Positions 54,653 to 62,697 of a stretch of 64,000 nucleotides of DNA are shown in pieces. The notes under the pieces are model-generated. The model saw only the letters and a program-made list of their open reading frames with translations, had not been told where the DNA came from and made no database searches. The translations under genes and the position numbers were made by a program. The first letter of the stretch is position 1; every line of letters starts with the position of its first letter. Source of the stretch: Moraxellaceae bacterium (lineage in GTDB: Bacteria > Pseudomonadota > Gammaproteobacteria > Pseudomonadales > Moraxellaceae); contig JACKNZ010000008.1 in the NCBI GenBank assembly GCA_024234595.1, positions 1 to 64,000 on the forward strand. Reading direction: 5' to 3'.

Positions 54653-55519
54653 ATGTTTGCCCAGCAGCATCATAATCCTCATCACTTAATGATTGCAGTA
54701 TTTAGCGCATTGATGTTGCACGCTTTTTTTATTTTGGGCGTGACCTTTGTGGCACCGCAAGGCACAGCCACTCACAGTATGGACGTGACTTTAGCCCTCC
54801 ATAAAAGCAGCCAAAAAAATGACAAGGCCGATTTTTTGGCACAAGCCAATCAGCAGGGCAGTGGTCAGCTAAAAAAAGCCGCCGAGATGACCACCACCCA
54901 AGTCGCGGATTTTGTTGAGGCGCAAATTAACCAAGTGACCCCCGAAGATGTCATGGCCTTTAAGCCGCCTCCGCAAGAGGCAGAGCATCGTTTGATTGTG
55001 ACACATCGTTTTTCACGAGAGAAAGTTGCCCCTAAGCAACACAAAAAACTGCAACCAGTTGAGTTGTTTGATGATGGATTATTAGAAATGTCGGCGCAAA
55101 GTGCGGCCATTGCCAGTTTAGAGGCGCGCTTGGCACAAAAACGTCAAGCCTATGCCAAACAACCCAAAACGCATACCGTGTCGAGCTTATCGACACGTGC
55201 CGATTTTGCCGCAGGCTATATTGATACCTTTAGGCAAAATGTAGAGCGTATGGGTAACTTGCATTATCCCGAAGTGGCTAAACAACGCGGTTTGCGCGGT
55301 GAAGTACGTTTATTAGTGGTGATTTTGCCTAATGGCAGGGTTAAGGATATTCAGGTGCGGTCGTCATCGGGGTATGGGGTGTTAGATGAGGCGGCACGGC
55401 GGTCGGTGCGCTTGGCTGAGCCGTTTCCGCCATTTACTAAAACTATGCGTCAGCAGATGGACGTACTGCAAGTTATTCGTACATGGCGTTTTGCCGAGAC
55501 TATGTATAATGAGGGATAG
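54653..55519 (+). CDS. TonB family energy-transducing protein
   Basis: A 288-residue inner-membrane protein. The N-terminal helix (LMIAVFSALMLHAFFILGVTFV) contains the His typical of TonB anchors. A charged, helical periplasmic region follows, and the C-terminal domain has HYPEVAKQRGLRGEVRLLV, PNGRVKDIQVRSSSGYGVLD and FPPFTKTMRQQM. There is no exbB or exbD beside it. The ATG at 54653 with AGGACG upstream is chosen over an in-frame start inside the helicase gene at 54593. Partner transporters are not in the window. Confidence 0.87.
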   Translation: MFAQQHHNPHHLMIAVFSALMLHAFFILGVTFVAPQGTATHSMDVTLALHKSSQKNDKADFLAQANQQGSGQLKKAAEMTTTQVADFVEAQINQVTPEDVMAFKPPPQEAEHRLIVTHRFSREKVAPKQHKKLQPVELFDDGLLEMSAQSAAIASLEARLAQKRQAYAKQPKTHTVSSLSTRADFAAGYIDTFRQNVERMGNLHYPEVAKQRGLRGEVRLLVVILPNGRVKDIQVRSSSGYGVLDEAARRSVRLAEPFPPFTKTMRQQMDVLQVIRTWRFAETMYNEG

Positions 55520-55522
55520 TTT

Positions 55523-56107
55523 TTAGTCGGTATAATCTACTAACTTAACCACTTTAGTAATTTCGGGCATGGTTTTTATCACATCAATCGCCTGATTAGT
55601 TTGGGCTTTAGTCAGTTTTGCCATCAAATATACCGTGCCATCTTCTACCAAAATTTTAGCTTGGTTACTAGGAAAACCCTCTAAAAAAGTTAGTTTAGTG
55701 CCGAGCTGCATTTGCGTCACATTGTCTTTAGCACGACTCAAATACGAACTGATATTAGGCGTTACAACCAACTCGTTGTGAATGGTTTTTACCTCACCAA
55801 TCTCACGTAACACATCTTCTGCTTGCTTTTTTTGCAGTTGATTAGGGACTTGTCCTGCAATTAACACACTGCTGTGAAAACTCATATACACCACATGGCT
55901 ATTTTTGACCTCGGGATTGACTTTATATAAATTGATAGAAGCGGTACGCTCAATACTCATATCTTCAATGCGTTGGCTTAAGGTACGTTCGCTACTGGCC
56001 TTGCCAACACGCTCTGTGCCAGAAGCACTGGCTAATAATTGGGCGCAACCTGCTAAGGTGGTGCTTGTTACCACCATCGTACCTAAAACTATCATTTTGA
56101 CATTCAT
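55523..56107 (-). CDS. dolP: BON-domain outer-membrane lipoprotein (DolP-like)
   Basis: A 194-residue lipoprotein with lipobox LAGC (lipidated C21) and two BON domains (about 45-115 and 125-190). VLIAGQVPNQLQKKQAEDVL and VYLMAKLTKAQTNQAIDVIK are the glycine-poor BON cores. In E. coli, DolP (YraP) lies near lpoA and yraN and supports outer-membrane integrity at the division site; the same neighbours are found here, which supports the name. It is convergent with the TonB-like gene three bases away and follows yraN by ten bases. Confidence 0.85.
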   Translation of the reverse strand: MNVKMIVLGTMVVTSTTLAGCAQLLASASGTERVGKASSERTLSQRIEDMSIERTASINLYKVNPEVKNSHVVYMSFHSSVLIAGQVPNQLQKKQAEDVLREIGEVKTIHNELVVTPNISSYLSRAKDNVTQMQLGTKLTFLEGFPSNQAKILVEDGTVYLMAKLTKAQTNQAIDVIKTMPEITKVVKLVDYTD

Positions 56108-56117
56108 TTATTAAGTC

Positions 56118-56492
56118 CTAATAAGTTAAAAAAGCGGCGGGAATCCATTGTATGGGTGCAGAAAGCGTTTTATCAATCGCAATCACATCAAATCTTGCCC
56201 CAAACTGGGCATATTGTGGCCGTGTCATTAAAAAAAACTGGGCAGCACGAATAATTTTGCGCTGCTTGGCAGATGTCACAGAGGCACTGGCACTGCCAAA
56301 TTGTTGATGACGACGATAACGCACCTCGACAAAAATCAGCATATCCTGTTGCTGCATAATCAAATCAATTTCACCAACTTTGCAGTTAAAATTACGGCAA
56401 ACGAGCGTTAATCCTTGCGCTTGCAAATAATCACAAGCTATCTGTTCGGCTTGTTGTCCCTGTTGTTGAGTTAAGGGCTTGGGCTTTTCCAT
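56118..56492 (-). CDS. yraN: UPF0102 / YraN family nuclease-fold protein
   Basis: A 124-residue protein of the YraN family with a restriction-endonuclease-like fold. The N-terminal GQQAEQIACDYLQAQGL, GEIDLIMQQQDMLIFVEVRYR (catalytic-type E-x-D...E-V-R) and TSAKQRKIIRAAQFFL blocks are typical. The role is unknown; RecJ- or Holliday-junction-like functions have been suggested for homologs. The ATG at 56492 has AAGG eight bases upstream; a GTG at 56507 is in frame. The first 62 bases lie inside the end of lpoA, a long overlap. Confidence 0.9.
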   Translation of the reverse strand: MEKPKPLTQQQGQQAEQIACDYLQAQGLTLVCRNFNCKVGEIDLIMQQQDMLIFVEVRYRRHQQFGSASASVTSAKQRKIIRAAQFFLMTRPQYAQFGARFDVIAIDKTLSAPIQWIPAAFLTY

Positions 56493-57507
56493 GTAATACC
56501 TTGGCACAAAGAGGAGTTCGGCTGACTTGTCCCGCGCTAATATGCAACAAGCCTGTTCGACCTTCTATATTAAGTGTGGTAGCGGGTTTAAGTTGCTGGC
56601 TAATTGACCAAGCATCGGCACCAAAGGCTAATAATCGGTCGTAACTGCTGGAGTCAGGGCTAATCACTTGGCGAATTTTTTGTTGATTGACCCATTTTTC
56701 GGGGCTAATGACCCACGGTAAACCACAAAAGCGTAAACCGTTAAGGTCTTGACGTTCGAGTTCGGATTTTTCGGCATCATAGGCCTGAGATGCACTATAA
56801 ATAGGCACAGGATTACGTTGATAAAAATTGAGCAAGCTAATGATTTGTTGGGAAAATTGTGGTGTTGCTAAATAAAAGGCTTGCACACTTTTGCTGTCCG
56901 CTTGTGCTAATAGGTCTTTGATTTGTTGCTCAAGTTGTTCTTTGGTGGTGGCGGATACTATATAAGGGGCTAATAAAGTGCCTCCTTTGGCCAGCCACGC
57001 ATCTTCAAAGCCTTTTTGTAAGCGTTTGCTGTTATTATCGTGGCTGCTAATAATTTTTACCGTGCTAATACTTTCTTGCTGTATTAACTGTGTTAAAGGT
57101 GCAAACTCCTCTTCGGGGGCAAGGGCAAATTGCCAGATGGTGGGATAGTCCAAGACGTTAATGCGGTTTAAGGCTAAGACAGGTACACTAGGCGGATTAG
57201 CCAATACTTGAGCAACGTGTTCTTTAAGCAAAGGGCCAATCATTTGTTGGCTATTGGCACTGATTTGCTGCACAAGGCTATTTATGTCTTTAAGAGAGGT
57301 AGTATCATAAAAACGTAATAAAGGCGGATTTTTAGCAAGTTGTCCTTTAGATAAATCATGATAATAGCCTGCTAATAAGCCATTACGAATATTTTCGGCA
57401 GCTTTTTCGGTTGCGCCACCCAGTGGCAGTAGTACGCTGGTTTCGGCAGCCATGATGCTACTGCTTAAACAGCATAAGCCATAAATGAAATAACGATTCC
57501 ACGACAT
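56431..57507 (-). CDS. lpoA: LpoA-like penicillin-binding protein activator, C-terminal domain only
   Basis: LpoA activates PBP1A from the outer membrane. This 358-residue protein consists of an N-terminal hydrophobic signal (SWNRYFIYGLCCLSSSIMAA) and, directly after it, the periplasmic-binding-protein-like domain (SVLLPLGGATEKAAENIRNG; later VPVLALNRI and RLLAFGADAWSI). E. coli LpoA has 678 residues because of an N-terminal TPR domain that is missing here. No canonical lipobox is seen: Cys12 and Cys13 are preceded by Leu and Cys rather than Gly or Ala. The ATG at 57507 with AGGAAC upstream is chosen; the reading frame stays open upstream inside rsmI. Confidence 0.82.
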   Translation of the reverse strand: MSWNRYFIYGLCCLSSSIMAAETSVLLPLGGATEKAAENIRNGLLAGYYHDLSKGQLAKNPPLLRFYDTTSLKDINSLVQQISANSQQMIGPLLKEHVAQVLANPPSVPVLALNRINVLDYPTIWQFALAPEEEFAPLTQLIQQESISTVKIISSHDNNSKRLQKGFEDAWLAKGGTLLAPYIVSATTKEQLEQQIKDLLAQADSKSVQAFYLATPQFSQQIISLLNFYQRNPVPIYSASQAYDAEKSELERQDLNGLRFCGLPWVISPEKWVNQQKIRQVISPDSSSYDRLLAFGADAWSISQQLKPATTLNIEGRTGLLHISAGQVSRTPLCAKVLHGKAQALNSTTGTTSRTDSL

Positions 57508-57523
57508 GATTGAGTTCCTACAG

Positions 57524-58369
57524 ATGACAGGCATTTTGTATGTGGTTGCCACCCCTATTGGCAATCTTGATGATATTAGCACACGAGCAATACATGTTTT
57601 AAGTCAAGTGACACGCATTGCCGCCGAGGATACACGACATTCGGCACGACTTTTACAGCATTTAGGTATCAATACACCCTTGGTATCGGTACATGACCAC
57701 AACGAGGCAGGCCAAGTACAGCGTTTAATCGCTCAATTAGTGGCGGGTGAGGATTTAGCGTTAATTTCGGATGCAGGCACGCCATTGATTAGTGACCCTG
57801 GTTATAGGTTGGTGGCGGCAGCGCATCAGGCTAACATTAAAGTGGTGCCTGTGGTGGGAGCGTGTGCCGCGATTGCGGCGTTATCGGCAGCAGGTTTACC
57901 CAGTGACCGTTTTAGTTTTGAAGGTTTTTTGGCGGCTAAAGCCAGTCAACGGCAAACACAATTAAAAGCCTTAGCCAATGAAAGCAGAACTCTGATTTTT
58001 TATGAAGCACCGCACCGTATTTTGGAGTGTGTGCAAGATATGGCAGCGATTTTTGGGGCAGACAGGCGCGTGGTGTTAGCGCGGGAATTAACCAAAACCT
58101 TTGAAACCATTAAACAAATGACCCTTGCTGAGTTGTGTGAGTTTGTAGAGTCGGACACCAATCAGCAGCGCGGCGAAATTGTGTTGGTGGTTGAAGGTGC
58201 GCCCGAAGATTCGGGTTTAATGGCACAACAAGAGTTAGATGCGTTGTTGTTAAAACTATTAAAGCATTTGCCTGTTAAAGCCACTGCTCAATTAGCTGCA
58301 GAGTTGACAGGCCATAAAAAGAACGCGCTGTATGATAGGGCGTTGGAATTGCAGAAAGAGAGTTTGTGA
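57524..58369 (+). CDS. rsmI: 16S rRNA (cytidine-1402-2'-O)-methyltransferase
   Basis: RsmI methylates the ribose of C1402 in the ribosomal P site. It has a tetrapyrrole-methylase fold. Blocks are LYVVATPIGNLDDISTRA, IAAEDTRHSARLLQ, LISDAGTPLISDPGY, AALSAAGLPSDRF and LARELTKTFETI. The start at 57524 gives the usual short family N-terminus (281 residues); an ATG at 57506 adds six residues and overlaps the lpoA start codon on the other strand. Neither has a clear ribosome binding site. Divergent lpoA-rsmI followed by rnpB is also the Pseudomonas order. Confidence 0.94.
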   Translation: MTGILYVVATPIGNLDDISTRAIHVLSQVTRIAAEDTRHSARLLQHLGINTPLVSVHDHNEAGQVQRLIAQLVAGEDLALISDAGTPLISDPGYRLVAAAHQANIKVVPVVGACAAIAALSAAGLPSDRFSFEGFLAAKASQRQTQLKALANESRTLIFYEAPHRILECVQDMAAIFGADRRVVLARELTKTFETIKQMTLAELCEFVESDTNQQRGEIVLVVEGAPEDSGLMAQQELDALLLKLLKHLPVKATAQLAAELTGHKKNALYDRALELQKESL

Positions 58370-58388
58370 TAAAATCTTTGAAAACTGC

Positions 58389-58416
58389 TTGTCTATCTGA
58401 CAAACCCTGTTATCCT
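58389..58416 (+). promoter_or_regulatory. Promoter of RNase P RNA
   Basis: TTGTCT (58389-58394), a 16-base spacer and TATCCT (58411-58416) with an extended TGT before it. A TGCGCCCC discriminator leads to the 5' end of the RNA near 58426. The GC-rich discriminator suggests growth-rate control. Confidence 0.6.
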
Positions 58417-58425
58417 TGCGCCCCT

Positions 58426-58782
58426 GAGAGTCGGCCAGACGGTCGCTGCCTGTGCAAACAGGGGGAGGAAAGTCTGGGCTTCATAGAGCAAAGTGCTAGG
58501 TAACGCCTAGGCAGCGTAAGCTGACGGAAAGTGCAACAGAGAGCTGAACCGCCGATGTTTGGGGTGCAAACCCCAAGCAGGTAAGGGTGAAAAGGTGCGG
58601 TAAGAGCGCACCGCGCAACTGGCAACAGGAGCGGCAGGGTAAACCCCACTTGAAGCAAGACCAAATAGGCATTCGTTGGCGTGGCTCGCGCTGAATGCGG
58701 GTAGGTTGCTTGAGCGTATGGGTGACTATACGCCTAGAGGAATGACCGTCCTTGACAGAACCCAGCTTATCGGCTGACTCTC
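58426..58782 (+). ncRNA. rnpB: RNase P RNA (type A)
   Basis: The catalytic RNA of RNase P, which trims tRNA 5' leaders. The 5' end GAGAGTC (58426-58432) pairs with GACTCTC (58776-58782), extended by GGCC/GGCT, to form helix P1. Universal blocks are seen in order: GGGGGAGGAAAGTCTGGGCT near 58464, TAACGCCTAGG, GTGCAACAGAGAGCTGAACC, GGTAAGGGTGAAAAGGTGCG, AAGACCAAATAGG, TTGCTTGAG and GACAGAACCCAGCTTATCGG near the 3' end. The total is about 357 nt. A T run follows P1 directly. The order rsmI-rnpB-(mraZ)-rsmH is conserved in Pseudomonas; here mraZ is replaced by a toxin-antitoxin pair. Confidence 0.98.
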
Positions 58783-58863
58783 TTTTTTCTTCATTTACCA
58801 CCATCGTAAAAGCCTCTATACTGACAACATCAATCAAATATATGTTTGATGGAGTGAGTAACA

Positions 58864-59088
58864 ATGACGCTAAGTGATACCTTACAAAAAGATATACAAC
58901 AATTACCCCCCGATGCTCAAAAGCAGCTTATGGTGTTTGTCGATTTTTTAAAGTTTCGGTATGGCAAAACAAGCCTAGTGTCTTCGCCAATAGTAGAGGA
59001 TGCAAGTTTTGGCGCGATTCATGTTAAAAAGCGTGTGAGCCTTACACAAATGGAGGACGCAATCGCCCAACAAGGAAGTAGCTTGTGA
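58864..59088 (+). CDS. Putative antitoxin (DUF2281-like) of a VapC-type pair
   Basis: A 74-residue protein with an N-terminal helix-rich segment, LSDTLQKDIQQLPPDAQKQL, then MVFVDFLKFRYG, as in DUF2281-like antitoxins, and a flexible C-terminal part that usually binds the toxin. The stop codon overlaps the start of the PIN-domain gene by four bases. The ATG follows GGAGTGAG. It belongs to the toxin-antitoxin pair inserted between rnpB and rsmH. Confidence 0.75.
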   Translation: MTLSDTLQKDIQQLPPDAQKQLMVFVDFLKFRYGKTSLVSSPIVEDASFGAIHVKKRVSLTQMEDAIAQQGSSL

Positions 59089-59492
59089 TTGCCATAGATA
59101 CCAATGTTTTGGTGCGCGTATTAACCGATGATGATGAGTCCCCTATTCAAACACAGCTTGCACGTCAATTAGTGCAGCGAGAGGGGTGTGTTTATATTCC
59201 GCAGATTGTACAAGTTGAATTGGTCTGGGTTTTAGAAAGAGCCTATGAACTGGATAAAACTCAGATAATTCATGCCTTAACTCTATTGAAAGAAAGCTCT
59301 CTTTATCAACTACAGTCACCTGAAAAATTTGATTTAGCCTTGCAGCGATTTGCGACAAATAATGCTGGCTTTGCAGACGCTTTGATTGCCACCGAAAGTG
59401 AGCAGAGCCAATTATTATTGTGGACGTTTGACCGAAAACTGTCTAAGCAAAACGGTGTGCAGCTTTTAAGTGTAGATTCGCTATCTATCTAA
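59085..59492 (+). CDS. vapC: PIN-domain ribonuclease toxin (VapC-like)
   Basis: A 135-residue PIN-domain protein. The acidic metal-binding residues are D5 (AIDTNVLVR, with N7), E45 (VQVELVWVLE), D98 (GFADALI) and D116 (TFDRKL), a complete active site, so the toxin is probably functional. VapC toxins cleave tRNA or rRNA. The start is a GTG overlapping the antitoxin stop (GTGA). The pair lies where mraZ stands in relatives and is not linked to any mobile-element gene in view. Confidence 0.87.
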   Translation: MIAIDTNVLVRVLTDDDESPIQTQLARQLVQREGCVYIPQIVQVELVWVLERAYELDKTQIIHALTLLKESSLYQLQSPEKFDLALQRFATNNAGFADALIATESEQSQLLLWTFDRKLSKQNGVQLLSVDSLSI

Positions 59493-59554
59493 ACAAAAAA
59501 CGTCACTTGTCCTACAAAAATGTCATTTTATTATCATATTTTGTCTTATCACAC

Positions 59555-59584
59555 TTGACGCTAACAAAAGCTGTCCTCTATAGT
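59555..59584 (+). promoter_or_regulatory. Promoter of the rsmH-ftsL-ftsI-murE division cluster
   Basis: TTGACG (59555-59560), an 18-base spacer and TATAGT (59579-59584). It gives a short leader of about 57 bases before rsmH. In many bacteria an mraZ promoter does this job; no mraZ box repeats (TGGGN) are seen. Confidence 0.65.
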
Positions 59585-59647
59585 GGTCGCTTTTATCAAG
59601 CTATACATAATCCCTTCTTTTACCTCAAAAATCCATAGTTTAGGCTT

Positions 59648-60592
59648 ATGAATACATCATTTGAGCATCAATCTGTTTTGCTGCATGAAACCGTCAATGC
59701 CATACTGGCAGATAGTGACGGCGTGTATATTGATGCCACTTTTGGTCGTGGTGGACATAGTAAACAGCTATTAGCCCAATTATCGCCCAATGCTCGGTTA
59801 TTGGCCTTTGACAAAGATCCTCAAGCGATTCAGGTTGGCCAACAACTGATGGCACAAGATGCTCGATTTAGTATTATTCACAACAGTTTTAACGCCTTAG
59901 AGCAAGAGTTAAAATTACGCGATTTATGGGGTAAGGTTCACGGTATTATGGCTGATTTGGGCGTATCGTCACCGCAATTAGATGATGCCAGTCGTGGCTT
60001 TAGTTTTATGAATGATGGGCCATTGGATATGCGCATGAATCCCGAGCAGGGACAAAGCGCGGCACAGTGGTTGCAGTCGGTCAGCGAAACCGAATTGGCC
60101 GATGTGTTGTTTCAATATGGCGAAGAACGTCATAGTCGGCGTATTGCTAAAGCAATTAAAAAAGCGTTAGTGCAAGAGCCGATTACCTCGACCATAAAGC
60201 TAGCTGAGATTATTGCCCAAGCACACCCTGCATGGGAGCGACATAAGCATCCTGCTACACGGAGCTTTCAGGCGATTCGCATTGCAGTCAATCAAGAGTT
60301 AGACGATATTAAAGGTTTTTTGCCGATGGCAATGGAGGCGTTAAAGCCTGAAGGTAAATTGGCAGTGATTAGTTTTCATTCACTCGAAGACAGAATGGTC
60401 AAACAGTATTTTCAAAAAGAAGCAAAAGGCGATGATTTGCCGCGTGATTTTCCTATTAGAGCCAAGGAATTAAATTCACGGTTAAAAATAGTGGCTAAAA
60501 TGGTGGCAAGTCCCCAAGAGGTCGCAAACAACCCACGAGCGCGTAGTGCGCATTTGCGCGTGGCACAAAAATTAGAGCAAGGTAAAAGTTAA
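59648..60592 (+). CDS. rsmH: 16S rRNA (cytosine-1402-N4)-methyltransferase
   Basis: RsmH (MraW) adds the base methyl group of m4Cm1402; RsmI, encoded nearby, adds the ribose methyl. The 314-residue protein has the N-terminal HQSVLLHETVNAIL, the SAM-binding DATFGRGGHSKQLL, GIMADLGVSSPQLDDASRGF, MRMNPEQGQSA and the late FHSLEDRMVKQYF. Length fits the family (313 in E. coli). There is no mraZ before it. ftsL follows after two bases. Confidence 0.96.
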   Translation: MNTSFEHQSVLLHETVNAILADSDGVYIDATFGRGGHSKQLLAQLSPNARLLAFDKDPQAIQVGQQLMAQDARFSIIHNSFNALEQELKLRDLWGKVHGIMADLGVSSPQLDDASRGFSFMNDGPLDMRMNPEQGQSAAQWLQSVSETELADVLFQYGEERHSRRIAKAIKKALVQEPITSTIKLAEIIAQAHPAWERHKHPATRSFQAIRIAVNQELDDIKGFLPMAMEALKPEGKLAVISFHSLEDRMVKQYFQKEAKGDDLPRDFPIRAKELNSRLKIVAKMVASPQEVANNPRARSAHLRVAQKLEQGKS

Positions 60593-60594
60593 TC

Positions 60595-60894
60595 ATGTGG
60601 CGCACGGTATTACTTCGCAGCATCAAAATTAATTTAGATGTGTTGGTGACAATCGCGGTGATTGTGGCCTTGGTTGGTTCGGCCTTGGCGGTGGCTTTAT
60701 CTGTGCATCACTGGCGTGAAACCTTGCAAGAGTTACAAGTGTTAAAACAAGAAGCTAAAGCCCTTGATGTGGAGTGGGGACAGTTGTTATTAGAGCAAAA
60801 TTCATGGGGCGGCTATGCGCGCATTGAGCAGTTAGCACAACAACAAAAAATGCAAGCCGCGCCTTTGCAAGATGTGGTAATGGTGCAGCCATGA
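60595..60894 (+). CDS. ftsL: Cell division protein FtsL
   Basis: FtsL is a small bitopic protein of the divisome that forms a complex with FtsB and FtsQ. The 99-residue product has a transmembrane helix (VLVTIAVIVALVGSALAVALS), then a periplasmic coiled coil (HWRETLQELQVLKQEAKALDVEWGQLLLEQ) and a C-terminal ARIEQLAQQQKMQ segment, which is the FtsL signature. Sequence identity in this family is low, so position between rsmH and ftsI is the main support. It overlaps ftsI by four bases. Confidence 0.92.
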   Translation: MWRTVLLRSIKINLDVLVTIAVIVALVGSALAVALSVHHWRETLQELQVLKQEAKALDVEWGQLLLEQNSWGGYARIEQLAQQQKMQAAPLQDVVMVQP

Positions 60895-62696
60895 GTTTAA
60901 AGTTGCCTAAGTTTTCGTTTAATGAATCAAGTGACTACAAAGAGCGTTACTGGATTTTACATACTATTCTAATGATAATTTTTGTGGGCTTGGTAGCGCG
61001 TGTTTTTTATTTGCAGTTAATAAATAAAGATTTTTTGCGTAAGCAAGGCGATGCACGGATGGTGCGTAACGAAGTGATTAACGCTCATCGTGGCATGATA
61101 ATGGACAGAAATGGCGTGCCTTTAGCCGTTAGTACGCCTGTGACTTCGATTTGGATTAACCCTAAAGAAGTGTTTGAGTTGGCACATCCGCCCAAAGAAG
61201 AAGATGAAAAAAAACAAAAGCAACCCGTTTTTTTAGACTATAACGCTGTTGCCAGTGCCATTGGCCTTGCACCAAATGAGTTGCGTGCCAAAGTCGAAGC
61301 CAATCCCAAAAAAGAGTTTATGTATCTCAAACGACATTTAGCTCCTGATGTGGCTAAAGTGATTTTAGACCGTGAGTTTCCTGCTGTGTACGGCACTAAT
61401 GAATATCGTCGTTATTATCCACAAGGCGAAGCAACCGCGCATATGATTGGTTTTACCGATTTGGATGATAAAGGTAAAGAAGGGGTTGAACTGGCGTTTG
61501 ATAAACAGTTAACGGGTGTTTCGGGTTTACAACGCGTCATTAAAGACCGTAAAGGCCGTAAAGTAAAAGATATTATGCAGTTGCGTGCATCTAAGGCAGG
61601 ACAGGATATTTATCTGAGTTTTGATGCACGTATTCAATATATTGCACACCGCGAATTGGCCAAAGCAGTACAAGAACACGAAGCAGCAGCGGCATATTTG
61701 GTGGCGATAGATGTAAAAACAGGTGAAATCATCGCCATTGTTAATCAACCTGCTTATAATCCTAATAATCGTAGTAAATTAATCCCAGACCAACTGCGTA
61801 ATCGTTCTATTACCGATATGTTTGAACCTGGTTCGACCATGAAAATTTTTACTGTCATGGCGGCCTTAGAAAGTGGCAAATATACCACTTCCAGTTTGTT
61901 TAATACTAATCCAGGGCGTTATCGCGTTTACAATAAAACGGTCACTGACCACCATAACTACGGCGTGATTAACTTACAAACCTTGATTGTGAAGTCAAGT
62001 AATATTGCCTCGGTGCAAATTGCAGAGTCTTTACCCAAAGAAACCTTACCCATGATGCACCGCCGTTTTGGCTTTGGTCAAGTGACAGAAAGTGGCTTTC
62101 CGGGTGAAAGTAAAGGCATTTTACAACCGCCAAAACGTTGGGGGCCTGTCGAAATTGCCACCATGTCTTATGGTTATGGTATTGCCGTGACGGCACTACA
62201 GTTAGCGCGGGCTTATGCGGCCATCGCTAATCATGGTGTATCACATCCTATTTCGTTAACCAAATTGACTGCCCCTCCTCAAAGTACCGCGTTAGTCAGT
62301 GATAAAATTGTTTCACAATTATTTCCCATGATGGAATCCGTCGTCTCATCAGACGGTACAGCCTTAAAAGCTGCTTTACCCGGTTATCGTGTCGCAGGTA
62401 AAACAGGCACAGCACACAAAGCCCAAAATGGCAGTTATGCTAAAGATGAGTATATGTCCTTGTTTGCAGGGTTTGCGCCTGTGAGTGACCCACGTGTGGC
62501 AATGGTGGTGGTGATGGATGGTGCCAAAAAAGGCGGCTATTTTGGTGGAACGGTGTCTTCACCTGTGTTTTCACGGGTGATGGCCGAAACTTTACGTTTA
62601 ATGAATGTGCCATTAGATAAGTCACTCGAAAATCCCGTTAAATCGCCTGTAACGGCTAGTGCAACGCCATCTCACACGCCTAAAGAGCCTACCTAA
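60891..62696 (+). CDS. ftsI: Penicillin-binding protein 3, septal transpeptidase FtsI
   Basis: FtsI cross-links septal peptidoglycan with FtsW. The 601-residue protein has a cytoplasmic N-terminus, a transmembrane helix (about residues 24-42), the pedestal domain with RGMIMDRNGVPLAVSTPV, and the transpeptidase domain with the active serine S315 in GSTMKIF, SSN near residue 370 and KTGTAHK. Length is close to E. coli FtsI (588). An acidic/lysine-rich loop (KEEDEKKQKQP) lies in the pedestal. A Pro/Thr/Ser-rich tail ends it. murE follows after one base. Confidence 0.96.
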   Translation: MSLKLPKFSFNESSDYKERYWILHTILMIIFVGLVARVFYLQLINKDFLRKQGDARMVRNEVINAHRGMIMDRNGVPLAVSTPVTSIWINPKEVFELAHPPKEEDEKKQKQPVFLDYNAVASAIGLAPNELRAKVEANPKKEFMYLKRHLAPDVAKVILDREFPAVYGTNEYRRYYPQGEATAHMIGFTDLDDKGKEGVELAFDKQLTGVSGLQRVIKDRKGRKVKDIMQLRASKAGQDIYLSFDARIQYIAHRELAKAVQEHEAAAAYLVAIDVKTGEIIAIVNQPAYNPNNRSKLIPDQLRNRSITDMFEPGSTMKIFTVMAALESGKYTTSSLFNTNPGRYRVYNKTVTDHHNYGVINLQTLIVKSSNIASVQIAESLPKETLPMMHRRFGFGQVTESGFPGESKGILQPPKRWGPVEIATMSYGYGIAVTALQLARAYAAIANHGVSHPISLTKLTAPPQSTALVSDKIVSQLFPMMESVVSSDGTALKAALPGYRVAGKTGTAHKAQNGSYAKDEYMSLFAGFAPVSDPRVAMVVVMDGAKKGGYFGGTVSSPVFSRVMAETLRLMNVPLDKSLENPVKSPVTASATPSHTPKEPT

Positions 62697-62697
62697 C

